This document shows positions 8,271 through 17,621 of a stretch of DNA of 64,000 nucleotides, piece after piece; within the stretch, counting starts at the first letter, position 1; the number at the start of each line of letters is the position of its first letter. The DNA lies in the NCBI RefSeq assembly GCF_014696315.1, contig NZ_JACJPX010000022.1:1-64000 (forward strand). Reading direction: 5' to 3'. The position numbers and the translations under genes are program-made. The stretch comes from Calothrix membranacea FACHB-236. Lineage in GTDB: Bacteria > Cyanobacteriota > Cyanobacteriia > Cyanobacteriales > Nostocaceae. Below the pieces are notes generated by a model that was not told the DNA's origin, ran no database searches, and saw only the letters and a list, made by a program, of their open reading frames with translations.

Positions 8271-9809
8271 TTAGACTTTACAAGTCTCGATGCGAGAGAA
8301 GAGAGAAAAACGCCCACGTCTAAAGTGTACTGGGAGGTGTCCCTTAGATGCTGAAGTATCAAAAGTGATCTTAGTGTTACTTATCCAGTTGTTTTCCACT
8401 CTCCATCCTACGCGATCGCCGAATTTCTCCCAGGCTTCTTTGTAATACTGACCATCGGGTTTACCACCAAGGCTTAGGTAAATTTCCTTTTGAACACTGA
8501 AGCCAAAACGTCCATTACTATATTTTACCCATAGCCGATCAATGGTGCGGAGGTCGGTACAGGGAAATTTTAATAGTTCTTCATGCCTAATCCTATCATT
8601 TTCCTTACGCCCTACCGCTTGCAAGATTACCAGATAGGTTTCATAATCAGCTTCTTTCCAGTTCCCTGCTGCTAGCAAGTCGCGTAGTTTGGTATAGTCT
8701 ACGCCTTTTTCTGAACTAAGGTCATCTCCGAGGGTTGTGAGTGGGGTAACTCTTGTCTCAATTTCCGCAATATCCTCATCTCTGAGTTGTAAAAGTTGCT
8801 GTAACCGCTTTAATTCTTCCAGTGTATGCTGACTCAGCGTACCTTCATACTCAACTGCCTCAATTAGCGCTTCTTCATATTCCTTGAGATTTTCCTGATA
8901 CTTGCGGTAAGGTTCTAAAACTTCATTTTCAATTTGGGCTGCTACCTCAACTGACAAACCCAATTCATTCTGGCGACGTTTGAGAATGCGGCGACCTATA
9001 ACCGAAACCTTACCATTTCTTACACATCGCCCTACTTCCTTACGGTACTCCAATTGCGGATCGCCTACAGGAGCTTTCGCTAACTTTATTTTAAAACCTT
9101 CTTTTACAGCATAAATTTCTGGCTTCATTGCTGGTGCTGCTTCCTGCACTTTTTTTCGCGCATATTCATGCAGTTCATCTACAGAAATCATGCCATCGTT
9201 ATCAGTGTCAGCCGCACCTTTTTCAATTCCTTCTACAATGTAGCGGGTGTAAACCGATAAGTCTGCTCCTTCTTGTTCAAAAGAATACTGGGTAGAAGTG
9301 GAAGAAGTAAGTACCGCCCGTCCTTCTCCTCCCAGTTGATTCTTAATATCTACAGTGTTATCGTCTTTCGCCTTCATTCCTTCGGCAAAAGCACCGCTAA
9401 AGCAACAGTCAAGAATAATTACCTGTCGCCGAGAACGGCTATTTTCCATCATCCCATGTATGAGGCTGGCAGCAGTGGCGGTAGTTTGAATGAGTCCGCC
9501 TTTGTGGTTTTTACGGGTTTGGCTAGTTGCTAAATATAATCTGCCAGCTTCATCTTTAATCCCATGTCCAGAGAAATACAGTAATACTAAATCATCCTTT
9601 TCACGACCAGAAAACAAAGTTTCAATAGCTTCTTCCATTACCTGGCGTTTTGGATTTTCCAACACTGTAATATCAGCATCGGCAAAATCGCCCATTTCTG
9701 AGTGCTGTAAGACTCGCTGCATTGCCTTTACATCCTGCACCGCACCAGGTAAAGCATTTAACCCTGGTTGGTAATCACTCACCCCAATCAGCAATGCTAG
9801 CTTTGCCAT
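8271..9809 (-). CDS. Caspase-like protease with EF-hand loop and C-terminal GUN4 domain
   Basis: A 512-residue fusion. Residues 1-245 are a C14 (caspase/metacaspase) domain: strand LALLIGVSDY, catalytic His82 in YFSGHG, and catalytic Cys136 in ILDCCFSG. A canonical 12-residue EF-hand loop (DTDNDGMISVDE, 201-212) sits in the C-terminal part of the protease, suggesting Ca2+ control as in metacaspases. Residues 255-355 are charged and helical. Residues about 368-512 are a GUN4 domain (YTKLRDLLAAGNWKEAD, LWVKYSNGRFGFSVQK, GHLPVHF), known to bind tetrapyrroles. It follows the EACC1-like gene by 8 bp in one operon. Regulated proteolysis in response to a tetrapyrrole or Ca2+ signal is an inference. 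Confidence 0.92.
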   Translation of the reverse strand: MAKLALLIGVSDYQPGLNALPGAVQDVKAMQRVLQHSEMGDFADADITVLENPKRQVMEEAIETLFSGREKDDLVLLYFSGHGIKDEAGRLYLATSQTRKNHKGGLIQTTATAASLIHGMMENSRSRRQVIILDCCFSGAFAEGMKAKDDNTVDIKNQLGGEGRAVLTSSTSTQYSFEQEGADLSVYTRYIVEGIEKGAADTDNDGMISVDELHEYARKKVQEAAPAMKPEIYAVKEGFKIKLAKAPVGDPQLEYRKEVGRCVRNGKVSVIGRRILKRRQNELGLSVEVAAQIENEVLEPYRKYQENLKEYEEALIEAVEYEGTLSQHTLEELKRLQQLLQLRDEDIAEIETRVTPLTTLGDDLSSEKGVDYTKLRDLLAAGNWKEADYETYLVILQAVGRKENDRIRHEELLKFPCTDLRTIDRLWVKYSNGRFGFSVQKEIYLSLGGKPDGQYYKEAWEKFGDRVGWRVENNWISNTKITFDTSASKGHLPVHFRRGRFSLFSRIETCKV

Positions 9810-9817
9810 CTACCTAT

Positions 9818-10210
9818 CTACACCTTTGTAATTTCTTGTATAGCATTTACTGCTGCTTCTAATTCTTGACGGCTGCTGGCTTTGACTTTGACTTTCTTGC
9901 TTTCACCGCTTTCTTTGGTCAATTCTAGTTCTATTTCAATAGGTTTGTTACCTAAGCGGTCGGTGAGAAAACCCCAAACTTGCTTGACGCTTTGTGATTT
10001 CACCAAAGCCATTACTTGTCCTACAACATAGCCTGTGATTGACTTACTTCCCACTGGCGCATTTATTTCAGCTACTCGGTTAATTTCTTCTACCTCATCC
10101 AGTTCTTTCATTTGACTCAAAAGCCTTTCGACTTCTTGGTCTTTTTCTTCTTCGTCTAAATCTGGGTCAATAAAGGTAATTGTGAGTTTAATATCTGATG
10201 TGTTTGCCAT
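9818..10210 (-). CDS. EACC1-like small adaptor (effector-associated constant component)
   Basis: A 130-residue acidic/basic protein. The N-terminus LTITFIDPDLDEEEKDQEVE, the central GYVVGQVMALV segment and the closing beta-strand/helix (VKVKASSRQELEAAVNAIQE) match the layout of effector-associated constant component 1, a small protein found beside caspases and other effectors in predicted NTP-dependent conflict systems. Residues 55-75 are mildly hydrophobic, as in that family. It is first in the operon with the caspase-GUN4 gene, 8 bp upstream. The family call is from memory of the pattern. A direct role in recruiting or restraining the protease is an inference. Confidence 0.7.
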   Translation of the reverse strand: MANTSDIKLTITFIDPDLDEEEKDQEVERLLSQMKELDEVEEINRVAEINAPVGSKSITGYVVGQVMALVKSQSVKQVWGFLTDRLGNKPIEIELELTKESGESKKVKVKASSRQELEAAVNAIQEITKV

Positions 10211-10437
10211 AGTGGGTATTTGGTGATTTTGAATACCAGAATTTAAGATAACGTATTTTTACTGAGACTTAAGCCCAGTGTACTGTAAATACATCAAGGG
10301 TAAGTTTGATAATTACGTAAAATGGCAGCACGTAGTGGACTGACACAGCTAAATTTAGGGGATTAACAAAAATCTCCTTTATCGGCGTTTATCTGCGGTT
10401 AGAGGTTATTTATAAAGTAAAAATAAAATTATTGTAG

Positions 10438-10503
10438 GATGCGTTAGGCGCTGGTTGCCAATATGATTTGTCACGAAAGAACTATCCTAGCGCCTAACGC
10501 ATC
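10438..10503. repeat. 15-bp perfect inverted repeat hairpin
   Basis: GATGCGTTAGGCGCT (10438-10452) and AGCGCCTAACGCATC (10489-10503) are exact inverted copies with a 36-nt loop. A shorter form, GGTGCGTTA...TAACGCACC, occurs at 43651. These are common intergenic palindromes of this kind of genome. Confidence 0.8.
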
Positions 10504-10526
10504 ATCCATGCGGCGGTGCGTTACTC

Positions 10527-10599
10527 ATACCATTTTGAAAAAAGAACGCGACAGATGGGTAGGTAGGGGCACGGCATCAGTAAGATAATTTGATATACC
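10527..10599. repeat. MITE-like element, copy D (degenerate)
   Basis: It begins ATACCATTTTGAAAAAAGAA, then CGCGACAG, like the ends of the elements at 16611 and 41154. It then diverges into GTAGGGGCACGGCATC and closes with GATATACC. It looks like a rearranged or chimeric copy. Confidence 0.55.
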
Positions 10600-11095
10600 A
10601 AAAAATTGTGGATGCCCAGTGGTGTCAACTTAACGTGAAACCTGCTTGGTTGCAAGGTTTCGCCCTCACCCCCAGCCCCTCTCCTGGTGGGAGAGGGGAG
10701 CAAGAGATTCAATTCCCCTTCTCCCTCAGGGAGAAGGGGTTAGGGGATGAGGGCGCGAGGTATTTGTACAACACCCGCCCCGATCATGTAACTTAAATGC
10801 CGATTAGCTTAAATGGTACATTAGCCTGGGGTATAATACACCCTAAATCTTCATCTTGGTTATTATCTGCGTACTCTGGGGTAGGAGCGGTGTATCTATC
10901 TCCGCAGTTCAAGAAAGCTAATCGCCCTAAAACTCACATTTACCGCACAAGTTTTGCTAACTTGTGCGGGATCTTGCAGCCTAGCAGTCCTGAAATCGCC
11001 ACAAACTGCATAAGTTACCTCTCCCTAGAAATATTAAGTTAAGAACGAAGGCTGAGAAGCGATTCTCTCTATGGTGAAAGCTATCTATCACGCTT
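10600..11095. other. Non-coding gap upstream of the NHLM exporter
   Basis: A long imperfect palindrome (about 10662-10755) contains CCCCTCTCCTGGTGGGAGAGGGG-like and CCCCTTCTCCCTCAGGGAGAAGGGG-like hairpins. The rest is AT-moderate with no convincing gene; the 81-codon frame at 10797 shows no protein-like features. I see no peptide precursor here. Confidence 0.6.
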
Positions 11096-13303
11096 ATGTT
11101 TGATCAAGTTCGGCAAAAGCTATCACAAATAAAACCAAAATTTCAACCCATTCGCCGCACACCTACCTTACTGCAAATGGAAGCAGTAGAATGTGGTGCC
11201 GCAGCTTTAGGCATGATTTTAGGTTACTATGGGCGCATTGTTCCCCTAGCAGAATTACGCCAAGCTTGTGGCATTTCGCGGGATGGAAGTAAGGCTTCAA
11301 ATGTACTCAATGCTGCTAGGAGTTACGGCTTACAAGCTAAAGGTTTTAAGACAGACATAGCTGCATTGCAACAAATGTCCTGTCCTTATATTGTATTTTG
11401 GAATTTTAATCATTTTTTAGTTGTTGAAGGGTTTACTAAAAATCACGTTTTTCTCAATGACCCAGCAACGGGAAGACGTAAAATTACTTTAGATGAATTT
11501 AGTTCGGCTTTTACAGGTGTTGTTTTAGTATTTGAACGGGGGCCGGAGTTTAAAAAAGGAGGAAGTAAGCCAAGTTTATTTTTAGCTTTAACTTCCCGGT
11601 TGCGTGGGTCTTATGCTTCTTTACTATATTGTGTATTAGCTGGTTTTTTCCTAGTAATTCCTGGGTTAGCAATGCCAACTTTTTCCCAGGTATTTGTAGA
11701 CCAAATATTAATTCAAGGGCGGGAAGATTGGTTACGTCCTTTAATATTTGGAATGTTATTTACAGCATTAATTACTGGCTTATTAACCCGCTTGCAATTA
11801 CAGTTATTGCGGCGGATGAAAATTAAATTATCAATGTCAATGTCAAGTAAATTTATTTGGCATTTACTACATTTACCAGTGAGTTTTTATGACCAACGTT
11901 TCGCTGGGGAAATTAGCAGCCGGATTCAACTCAATGACCGATTAGCAAGTTTATTATCCGGTAAACTGGCAACAACAGTGATTTCTGCCGTGATGGTATT
12001 TTTCTACGGTATTGTCATGTGGCAATACGATCGCATTTTAACTTCCATTGGCGTTGCCTTTGTTTTCGTGAATTTGGTGGCGTTGCAGTGGGTAGGGAGA
12101 TTGCGGGTAGATACCAATATTCGCATGATGCAAGAATCAGGTAAAGTCAGCGGGGTGGCGATCGCAGGTTTGCAAAGCATGGAAACCTTGAAAGCTTCCG
12201 GGTTAGAGTCCGATTTTTTCACTCGCTGGGCGGGATATTACGCCAAGTCAATTAATGTGCGTCAAGAAATGGACAGCATTAATCAAGGCTTAGGAATATT
12301 ACCAAGCTTTTTATCTGGTATCACCTCCATGTTATTACTCGCCGTCGGAGGATTGCGCGTCATGGATGGGGCGCTAACTATCGGGATGCTGATTGCGTTT
12401 CAATCCTTGATGCAGCAATTTATGCAACCGGTTAACCAACTAGTAACTTTAGGCGGTGAATTACAAGAACTTGAAGGTAATTTAAATCGGCTAGATGATG
12501 TTTTATTTAACCCCACAGAAGTAGACAGCAAACCATCTTCTGCATCTGTGCTTCCTTATCCCAAATTGGAAGGACATTTAGAACTGCGTAACATTACCTT
12601 TGGCTACAACCGCACAGCCGCACCTTTAATTGAAAACTTTAGCTTTTCCCTCAAACCAGGACAACGTGTAGCCTTAGTTGGTGGTAGCGGTTCTGGAAAA
12701 TCGACAGTAGCGAAGTTAGTATCTGGACTTTATCAACCTTGGGCGGGAGAAATTCTTTTTGATGGACAACTTAAACAAGATATTCCCCGTGAAGTAATCG
12801 TTAATTCTATCGCCACAATTGAACAGGAAATTATGTTATTTGCTGGAACTGTGCGCGAGAACCTCACGTTGTGGGATACCACTATTCCTGATAGTAACCT
12901 GATGCAAGCTTGCCGTGATGCCGCAATTCACGAAATTATTTTGTCCCTCCCCGGCGGTTACAATGCAGACTTGTTAGAAGGCGCAATGAATTTAAGTGGT
13001 GGACAAAGACAAAGGTTAGAAATCGCCCGCGCTTTGGTGAATAATCCCTCAATTTTAGTAATGGATGAAGCGACAAGTGCGTTAGATGCAGAAACCGAAA
13101 AAATTATCGACCAAAACTTGAGATTAAGGGGTTGTAGTTGCATAATTGTTGCTCACCGCTTGAGTACAATTCGTGATTGCGATGAAATTATTGTTCTTAA
13201 TCGCGGTAAAGTTGTGCAACGAGGTACTCACGATGAATTAGCTGCAGTTGAAGGGCCGTATTTAGAATTAATTAAAAGCGAAGGCGGTGTTTTGGAAAGT
13301 TAA
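11096..13303 (+). CDS. NHLM-type peptide exporter: C39 peptidase/ABC permease/ATPase
   Basis: A 735-residue peptidase-containing ABC transporter. Residues 1-140 are a C39 domain with Gln27, Cys33 (LLQMEAVECGAAA), His106 (NFNHFLVV) and Asp122 (LNDPATG), which cuts leader peptides after a double-glycine motif. Residues 165-450 carry the six-helix exporter domain. Residues 495-735 are the ATPase, with Walker A GGSGSGKST near 528, signature LSGGQRQRL, Walker B ILVMDEATS and switch His in IVAHRLS. It resembles the NHLM bacteriocin-system exporter that carries the peptidase. The partner exporter starts 236 bp downstream. No membrane-fusion (HlyD) gene and no precursor lie next to it. Confidence 0.92.
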   Translation: MFDQVRQKLSQIKPKFQPIRRTPTLLQMEAVECGAAALGMILGYYGRIVPLAELRQACGISRDGSKASNVLNAARSYGLQAKGFKTDIAALQQMSCPYIVFWNFNHFLVVEGFTKNHVFLNDPATGRRKITLDEFSSAFTGVVLVFERGPEFKKGGSKPSLFLALTSRLRGSYASLLYCVLAGFFLVIPGLAMPTFSQVFVDQILIQGREDWLRPLIFGMLFTALITGLLTRLQLQLLRRMKIKLSMSMSSKFIWHLLHLPVSFYDQRFAGEISSRIQLNDRLASLLSGKLATTVISAVMVFFYGIVMWQYDRILTSIGVAFVFVNLVALQWVGRLRVDTNIRMMQESGKVSGVAIAGLQSMETLKASGLESDFFTRWAGYYAKSINVRQEMDSINQGLGILPSFLSGITSMLLLAVGGLRVMDGALTIGMLIAFQSLMQQFMQPVNQLVTLGGELQELEGNLNRLDDVLFNPTEVDSKPSSASVLPYPKLEGHLELRNITFGYNRTAAPLIENFSFSLKPGQRVALVGGSGSGKSTVAKLVSGLYQPWAGEILFDGQLKQDIPREVIVNSIATIEQEIMLFAGTVRENLTLWDTTIPDSNLMQACRDAAIHEIILSLPGGYNADLLEGAMNLSGGQRQRLEIARALVNNPSILVMDEATSALDAETEKIIDQNLRLRGCSCIIVAHRLSTIRDCDEIIVLNRGKVVQRGTHDELAAVEGPYLELIKSEGGVLES

Positions 13304-13539
13304 ATTTTACAATGCCAAAAATTCTCTTCTTATCTTCTTCCTTCGTGTACTTTGTGCCTTTGCGGTTCGTTTATGATTTTTTTATCTCACGCAGAGGCGC
13401 AGAGACGCAAAGAAGAGAGTAACAGAAATTAGAGTGAGCTATTTTACAAAATTACATTAACTTTTATTTCTTCTTTGTTCCCTACGCCAGTAATTTCTCA
13501 AATTAAATCTAATCCCTATATTTTGATATAAATTGAATT
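13304..13539. other. Gap between the two NHLM exporter genes
   Basis: The gap contains a common intergenic motif (CGCAGAGGCGCAGAGACGC, about 13390). No gene or clear terminator is seen, so co-transcription of the two exporters remains possible. Confidence 0.5.
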
Positions 13540-16443
13540 ATGCTAGCTGAAGAAAATCAGATGGACTTTTTTGAAGAACCCTATGAATTTAAGAGTAATG
13601 ACCCCCTATTACTCAACAATCCCGAAAAAGTTTGGGTGGTCAAATCTGGTTCTCTAGCACTATTTGCAATTAACGTTCAGCATGGCATCGCTAAAGGTAG
13701 AAGACGTTATTTATTTAGCGTCAAAGCAGGTGAAGCGATGTTTTCTGCCAAACCCACATCACCTGATGGGCAGCATCATATCATGGCGATCGCACTCAGT
13801 GATGCAGAACTTTTGCCAGTTCCACCAGAATATTTGGGTGCGGAACTCCCAGCAGCAGTGGAACGTTGGGTAAATCATCTAGGTTCGGCTGTCGCGGAAA
13901 TTACTTCTAGAACTATCCCTACGCCCAATAAAACCCCAGGTTGCGCGGTTTTGGGTGATAATGAAGTGTTTCAAGTATCACATGACTCTGTTGCATGGGT
14001 GAAGGTATTACAGGGACAGGCAAATTTACTCGGATTTCCAGATTTAGAATTTAATTCTGAGATGGGGCGCATTCCCTTAAATTCTCAACTCTGGTTACAG
14101 GTACGGGAGATTGTCGAAATTGACTCTGTGGCGAGTGCAGATATCACCGACAATCAAACCTTTATTGATGGCGTACAGCAAATACAAACTTACGTCCTCA
14201 AAGGACTGCAACAACTCGAACAAAAACATAACCAAGCCGAATTAGTCCGCTTTCAAGAACGGGCGCATCTGAATAATCAAGCGATCGCAACTACTCTTGA
14301 TGAGTTTGCGAATCTGTTTGAAAGTCAAAAAGCTGCGGCTTCTCCCTTAAAAACCGCCCTGACTCCCGAAGAAGCGTTATTATTTGCGGCTGGGGCGGTG
14401 GGAAGGGTTTTGGATATTACCATTCGTCCCCCAGCTAACTCCGAAGATTTGCGAAGAGTCCGCGATCCCTTAGATGCGATCGCCCGCGCTTCCCGTATCC
14501 GCATCCGGCGCATTACCCTGCGGGATGGTTGGTGGAATCATGATAGCGGCCCTTTGTTAGCTTATACATTAGGCGATAATCGCCCAGTTGCAGTTATACC
14601 CGTCTCCGATACCCGTTACGAACTCATCGATCCCATAGAAAAGAAACGGGTGAAGTGCGATCGTAAAATTGCTCAAACTTTATCACCCACTGCATATACT
14701 TTCTATCGCCCACTACCAGAGACTTTAAAAGTCATCTCTCTAATCCAATTCGCAGCAAAAGGGCATTATAAAGAACTATTTACCATATTATTTGCGGGCA
14801 TTGCAACCACACTGCTGGGTATGGTTACGCCCCAAGCTACAGCAATTCTCATCGACCAAGCAATTCCCGACGCAGATAGAGCGCTTTTATACCAAATTGG
14901 TTTAGGGTTAGTAGCTACTACCTTTGGTGCGACGCTATTTCAGCTTACCCAAGGCATAGCGCTGATGCGCTTAGAAACCTTTGCTGATACTTCCACCCAA
15001 GCAGCTATTTGGGATAGATTATTAAACCTGCAAGCATCGTTTTTCCGCCAGTTTTCTATAGGTGATTTAAGCGCCCGGGTTTCTGTCATCAGTCAGATTC
15101 GCCAAAAACTCAGCAATACTTTACTCAAAACTTTATTCTCTAGCGTCTTCTCGCTCTTAAATTTAGGCTTACTGTTTTACTACAGCGCACCTTTGGCGAT
15201 GATTGCCGTATTGGTGGCTTTAGTGAATGTCACCGTCACCATTGTTACTGGTATTCTCACACTCCGCAAAGTCCGCCCCTTGTTAAATATGCAAGGCAAA
15301 CTCTTTGGGATGATGGTGCAAATCATCAACGGTGTGTCCAAATTCCGGACAGTAGGCGCGGAATCGAGAGCATTTGCTTACTGGGGTAAACAATATCGCC
15401 AACAACTCCATTTAACCTTAGAATCTCAAAGTATTGACGATAATTTAGTCGTCATAAACAATCTTCTCTCCGCCTTAACTCCCGCCATCATTTTTGGCTT
15501 TGCCACCAGTTTATTGCAACAGTCCCAAGCCAGCGGCGGTGGTTTTTCTACAGGGACATTCTTAGCTTTCAATGCTGCATTTGGCACATTTATTAGTGGT
15601 GCAACTAGCTTAAGTACCACCGTAGTAGATGTTTTAGAAGCCCTTCCCCTGTGGGAACGCGCCCAACCCATCCTCAAAGCTACCCCAGAAGTCGATACAA
15701 ATAAAGCCGACCCAGGCAGATTATCTGGCAAAGTCGAAATTAGCCATGCTATCTTTCGCTATCGCCTTGATGGCCCCTTGACTCTAGATGATGTTAGCTT
15801 ACGGGCAGAACCCGGAGAATTTATTGCCTTCGTCGGCCCTTCGGGAAGTGGTAAGTCTACTTTATTCCGGTTGTTATTAGGCTTTGAAAATCTAGAATCC
15901 GGTAGTATTTATTATGATGGGCAAGAACTAGCCGGATTAAACGTCAACGCTGTGCGCCGTCAGTTAGGCGTGGTATTGCAACACAGCCGCTTAATGTCTG
16001 CATCCATCTTTGACAATATTTCCAGTAACGCCGTCATCTCAATGGAAGAAGCCTGGGAAGCTGCAAGGATGGCAGGTTTAGCTGATGATATCAACGCCAT
16101 GCCAATGGGGATGCATACCGTAGTCAGTGAAGGTGGTACAAACCTTTCCGGGGGACAGCGACAAAGGTTATTAATTGCCCGCGCTTTAGCTTTACGCCCC
16201 CGCATCCTGCTATTTGATGAAGCCACCAGCGCTTTAGATAATCGTACCCAAGCGATCGTTAGCGAAAGCTTAGAGAAACTGAACGTTACCCGCATCGTTG
16301 TCGCCCACCGCCTCAGCACCATCCGCAACGCCGATCGCATTTACGTTTTGCAAAATGGGCGTTTAGTACAACAAGGCAATTTTGACGAACTCGCCACGCA
16401 ACCAGGATTGTTTGGTCAATTGATTAAGCGGCAACAGATTTAG
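13540..16443 (+). CDS. NHLM-type ABC exporter, ATP-binding/permease with long N-terminal domain
   Basis: A 967-residue partner exporter without the C39 peptidase. The first roughly 390 residues are soluble and specific to this family, ending in a region with LAYTLGDNRPVAVIP and YTFYRPLP. Next come the six transmembrane segments (about 410-690) and the ATPase, with Walker A GPSGSGKST near 767, signature LSGGQRQRL, Walker B ILLFDEATS and the switch in VAHRLS. The length fits the second NHLM transporter type, which usually sits directly beside the peptidase-containing one, as here. The two are expected to form a heteromeric or paired export machine for ribosomally made peptides. Confidence 0.9.
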   Translation: MLAEENQMDFFEEPYEFKSNDPLLLNNPEKVWVVKSGSLALFAINVQHGIAKGRRRYLFSVKAGEAMFSAKPTSPDGQHHIMAIALSDAELLPVPPEYLGAELPAAVERWVNHLGSAVAEITSRTIPTPNKTPGCAVLGDNEVFQVSHDSVAWVKVLQGQANLLGFPDLEFNSEMGRIPLNSQLWLQVREIVEIDSVASADITDNQTFIDGVQQIQTYVLKGLQQLEQKHNQAELVRFQERAHLNNQAIATTLDEFANLFESQKAAASPLKTALTPEEALLFAAGAVGRVLDITIRPPANSEDLRRVRDPLDAIARASRIRIRRITLRDGWWNHDSGPLLAYTLGDNRPVAVIPVSDTRYELIDPIEKKRVKCDRKIAQTLSPTAYTFYRPLPETLKVISLIQFAAKGHYKELFTILFAGIATTLLGMVTPQATAILIDQAIPDADRALLYQIGLGLVATTFGATLFQLTQGIALMRLETFADTSTQAAIWDRLLNLQASFFRQFSIGDLSARVSVISQIRQKLSNTLLKTLFSSVFSLLNLGLLFYYSAPLAMIAVLVALVNVTVTIVTGILTLRKVRPLLNMQGKLFGMMVQIINGVSKFRTVGAESRAFAYWGKQYRQQLHLTLESQSIDDNLVVINNLLSALTPAIIFGFATSLLQQSQASGGGFSTGTFLAFNAAFGTFISGATSLSTTVVDVLEALPLWERAQPILKATPEVDTNKADPGRLSGKVEISHAIFRYRLDGPLTLDDVSLRAEPGEFIAFVGPSGSGKSTLFRLLLGFENLESGSIYYDGQELAGLNVNAVRRQLGVVLQHSRLMSASIFDNISSNAVISMEEAWEAARMAGLADDINAMPMGMHTVVSEGGTNLSGGQRQRLLIARALALRPRILLFDEATSALDNRTQAIVSESLEKLNVTRIVVAHRLSTIRNADRIYVLQNGRLVQQGNFDELATQPGLFGQLIKRQQI

Positions 16444-16446
16444 TAT

Positions 16447-16476
16447 AGGGCATGGGGCATGGGGCATGGGGCATGG
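16447..16476 (+). repeat. Short heptamer repeat (GGGCATG)
   Basis: About four copies of GGGCATG lie just after the stop of the second exporter gene. Confidence 0.8.
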
Positions 16477-16610
16477 ATTTTGAATTGTTTGTTTCCCAAT
16501 CTCTCCAGTCAGCAAAATGCTTATGAACTAAGAAAACTCGCTTTCAACATCTCTTGATTGATGTAATACGCGAAAAATCTCTATGGCATTAGTTATTTTT
16601 GTGTAATATT

Positions 16611-16710
16611 ATACCAAGTCAAATAATGTTTGCGACACATCAATATATTATGGAGGGCAAGGCAGTGCCTTGCCCCTACAATCTGTCGCATTCTTTTTTC
16701 AAATTGGTAT
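16611..16710 (+). repeat. MITE-like element, copy A (100 bp)
   Basis: Ends are inverted: ATACCAAGTCAAATAATG at the left and the reverse complement of the right end, ATACCAATTTGAAAAAAGAA. Inner arms TGCGACACATC and GATTGT...TGTCGCA also mirror each other, around a central GGGCAAGGCAGTGCCTTGCC palindrome. The same element in the opposite orientation is at 41154-41255. No ORF lies inside. The outer dinucleotides TA/TA would fit a TA target duplication. Confidence 0.85.
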
Positions 16711-17134
16711 TAAGTGCTTACGCAAAATTATTTATGTCATTGCGAGCGAAATGAAATGTAGCGTTAAGCGAAGCTATGCCATTGGCGCAGCCTGTCGCAG
16801 AGAAGGCTTTACGCTCAACTCACAATGACAAATACAAATATATAGTTACTTAACACAAAACCGAACAATCATTTTGGAGGGGGTTTGGGGGACGCAACCG
16901 TCACCCAATCGGGGGTTTGGGGGAGAATCCCCCAATTGAGCTAGCTTTTTCCACAACTGACAAATCAATCACTAATGATCTTATTTAACCTGTATTGGTT
17001 TATAACGATTCATGATCAGCTATCCTGATTTAGCTGACGCTTTCCCCGTGCTTTGATATTTTCTAGTAAACTCGGTAGAGACTCATCATCGTATTCTGTA
17101 TATTCGCCATTTTTTATCTGTTCAGATGCGATCG
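16711..17134. other. Repeat-rich non-coding gap
   Basis: It contains a small GC-rich dispersed repeat (about 16757-16815, TTAAGCGAAGCTATGCC...GAAGGCTTTACGC) and two copies of a GGGGGTTTGGGGG motif (about 16876-16932). The ORFs here are short and not protein-like. Confidence 0.6.
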
Positions 17135-17197
17135 CCAGTCCCCAGTCCCCAATCCCCAATCCCCAATCCCCAGTCCCCAGTCCCCAATCCCCAATCT
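17135..17197. repeat. Heptamer repeat (CCCCAGT/CCCCAAT)
   Basis: About eight to nine heptamers of the same two types as at 1-105. The array ends at the 3' end of the Nudix gene, whose last codons begin at 17199. Confidence 0.9.
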
Positions 17198-17198
17198 C

Positions 17199-17621
17199 TC
17201 AAAACATCACTTCCGCCAACAGAAATCCTTGCAAAATTCTTCTCAGAGAAGTAGTTTTAATTCGCCGCATGGCTTGGGGGATATCTAACCACTGTCTGTC
17301 TCTGCACCCTGCTTCGGGATAATCTTCACTCAGGGTTTGCACTGGTAATAAATACATCTTGACGCGATAATTCTTACCTTGTTTGCGATATTTATAAGTG
17401 CCAATTTCACGATTATTTACCTGGCCGATGATTCCCGCTTCTTCCCAAGCTTCTTTCGCGGCGGAATCCGGCGGACTCATACCTTCAGGAATATCACCTT
17501 TGGGCATTACCCAGCTTTGGCGATCGCGGCTTGTGATCAGCAAGACTTGGATTTTGCCATCTTGAATTCTATAAGGAATCACTCCAGATTGCTTCAATAC
17601 TTTGTTGGCTTTTCGACTCAT
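17199..17621 (-). CDS. Nudix hydrolase
   Basis: A 140-residue Nudix protein, hydrolysing nucleoside-diphosphate-linked compounds. The box region PKGDIPEGMSPPDSAAKEAW followed by EEAGI is recognisable, but the usual first Glu after G-x5 is Met and the usual Arg is Lys. The two catalytic Glu of the REUxEE helix are kept. VIPYRIQDGKIQVLLITSR is the typical entry strand. This pattern occurs in a phosphohydrolase subgroup resembling diphosphoinositol/diadenosine polyphosphate enzymes; the substrate is not determined. It lies alone, convergent with the exporter side, with its tail abutting a heptamer array. Confidence 0.88.
   Translation of the reverse strand: MSRKANKVLKQSGVIPYRIQDGKIQVLLITSRDRQSWVMPKGDIPEGMSPPDSAAKEAWEEAGIIGQVNNREIGTYKYRKQGKNYRVKMYLLPVQTLSEDYPEAGCRDRQWLDIPQAMRRIKTTSLRRILQGFLLAEVMF

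Noticed and set aside
10797-11042. 81-codon frame before the NHLM exporter, considered as a peptide precursor
   Set aside because: No double-glycine or NHLP-type leader, no protein-like pattern, and it lies in repeat-derived DNA.
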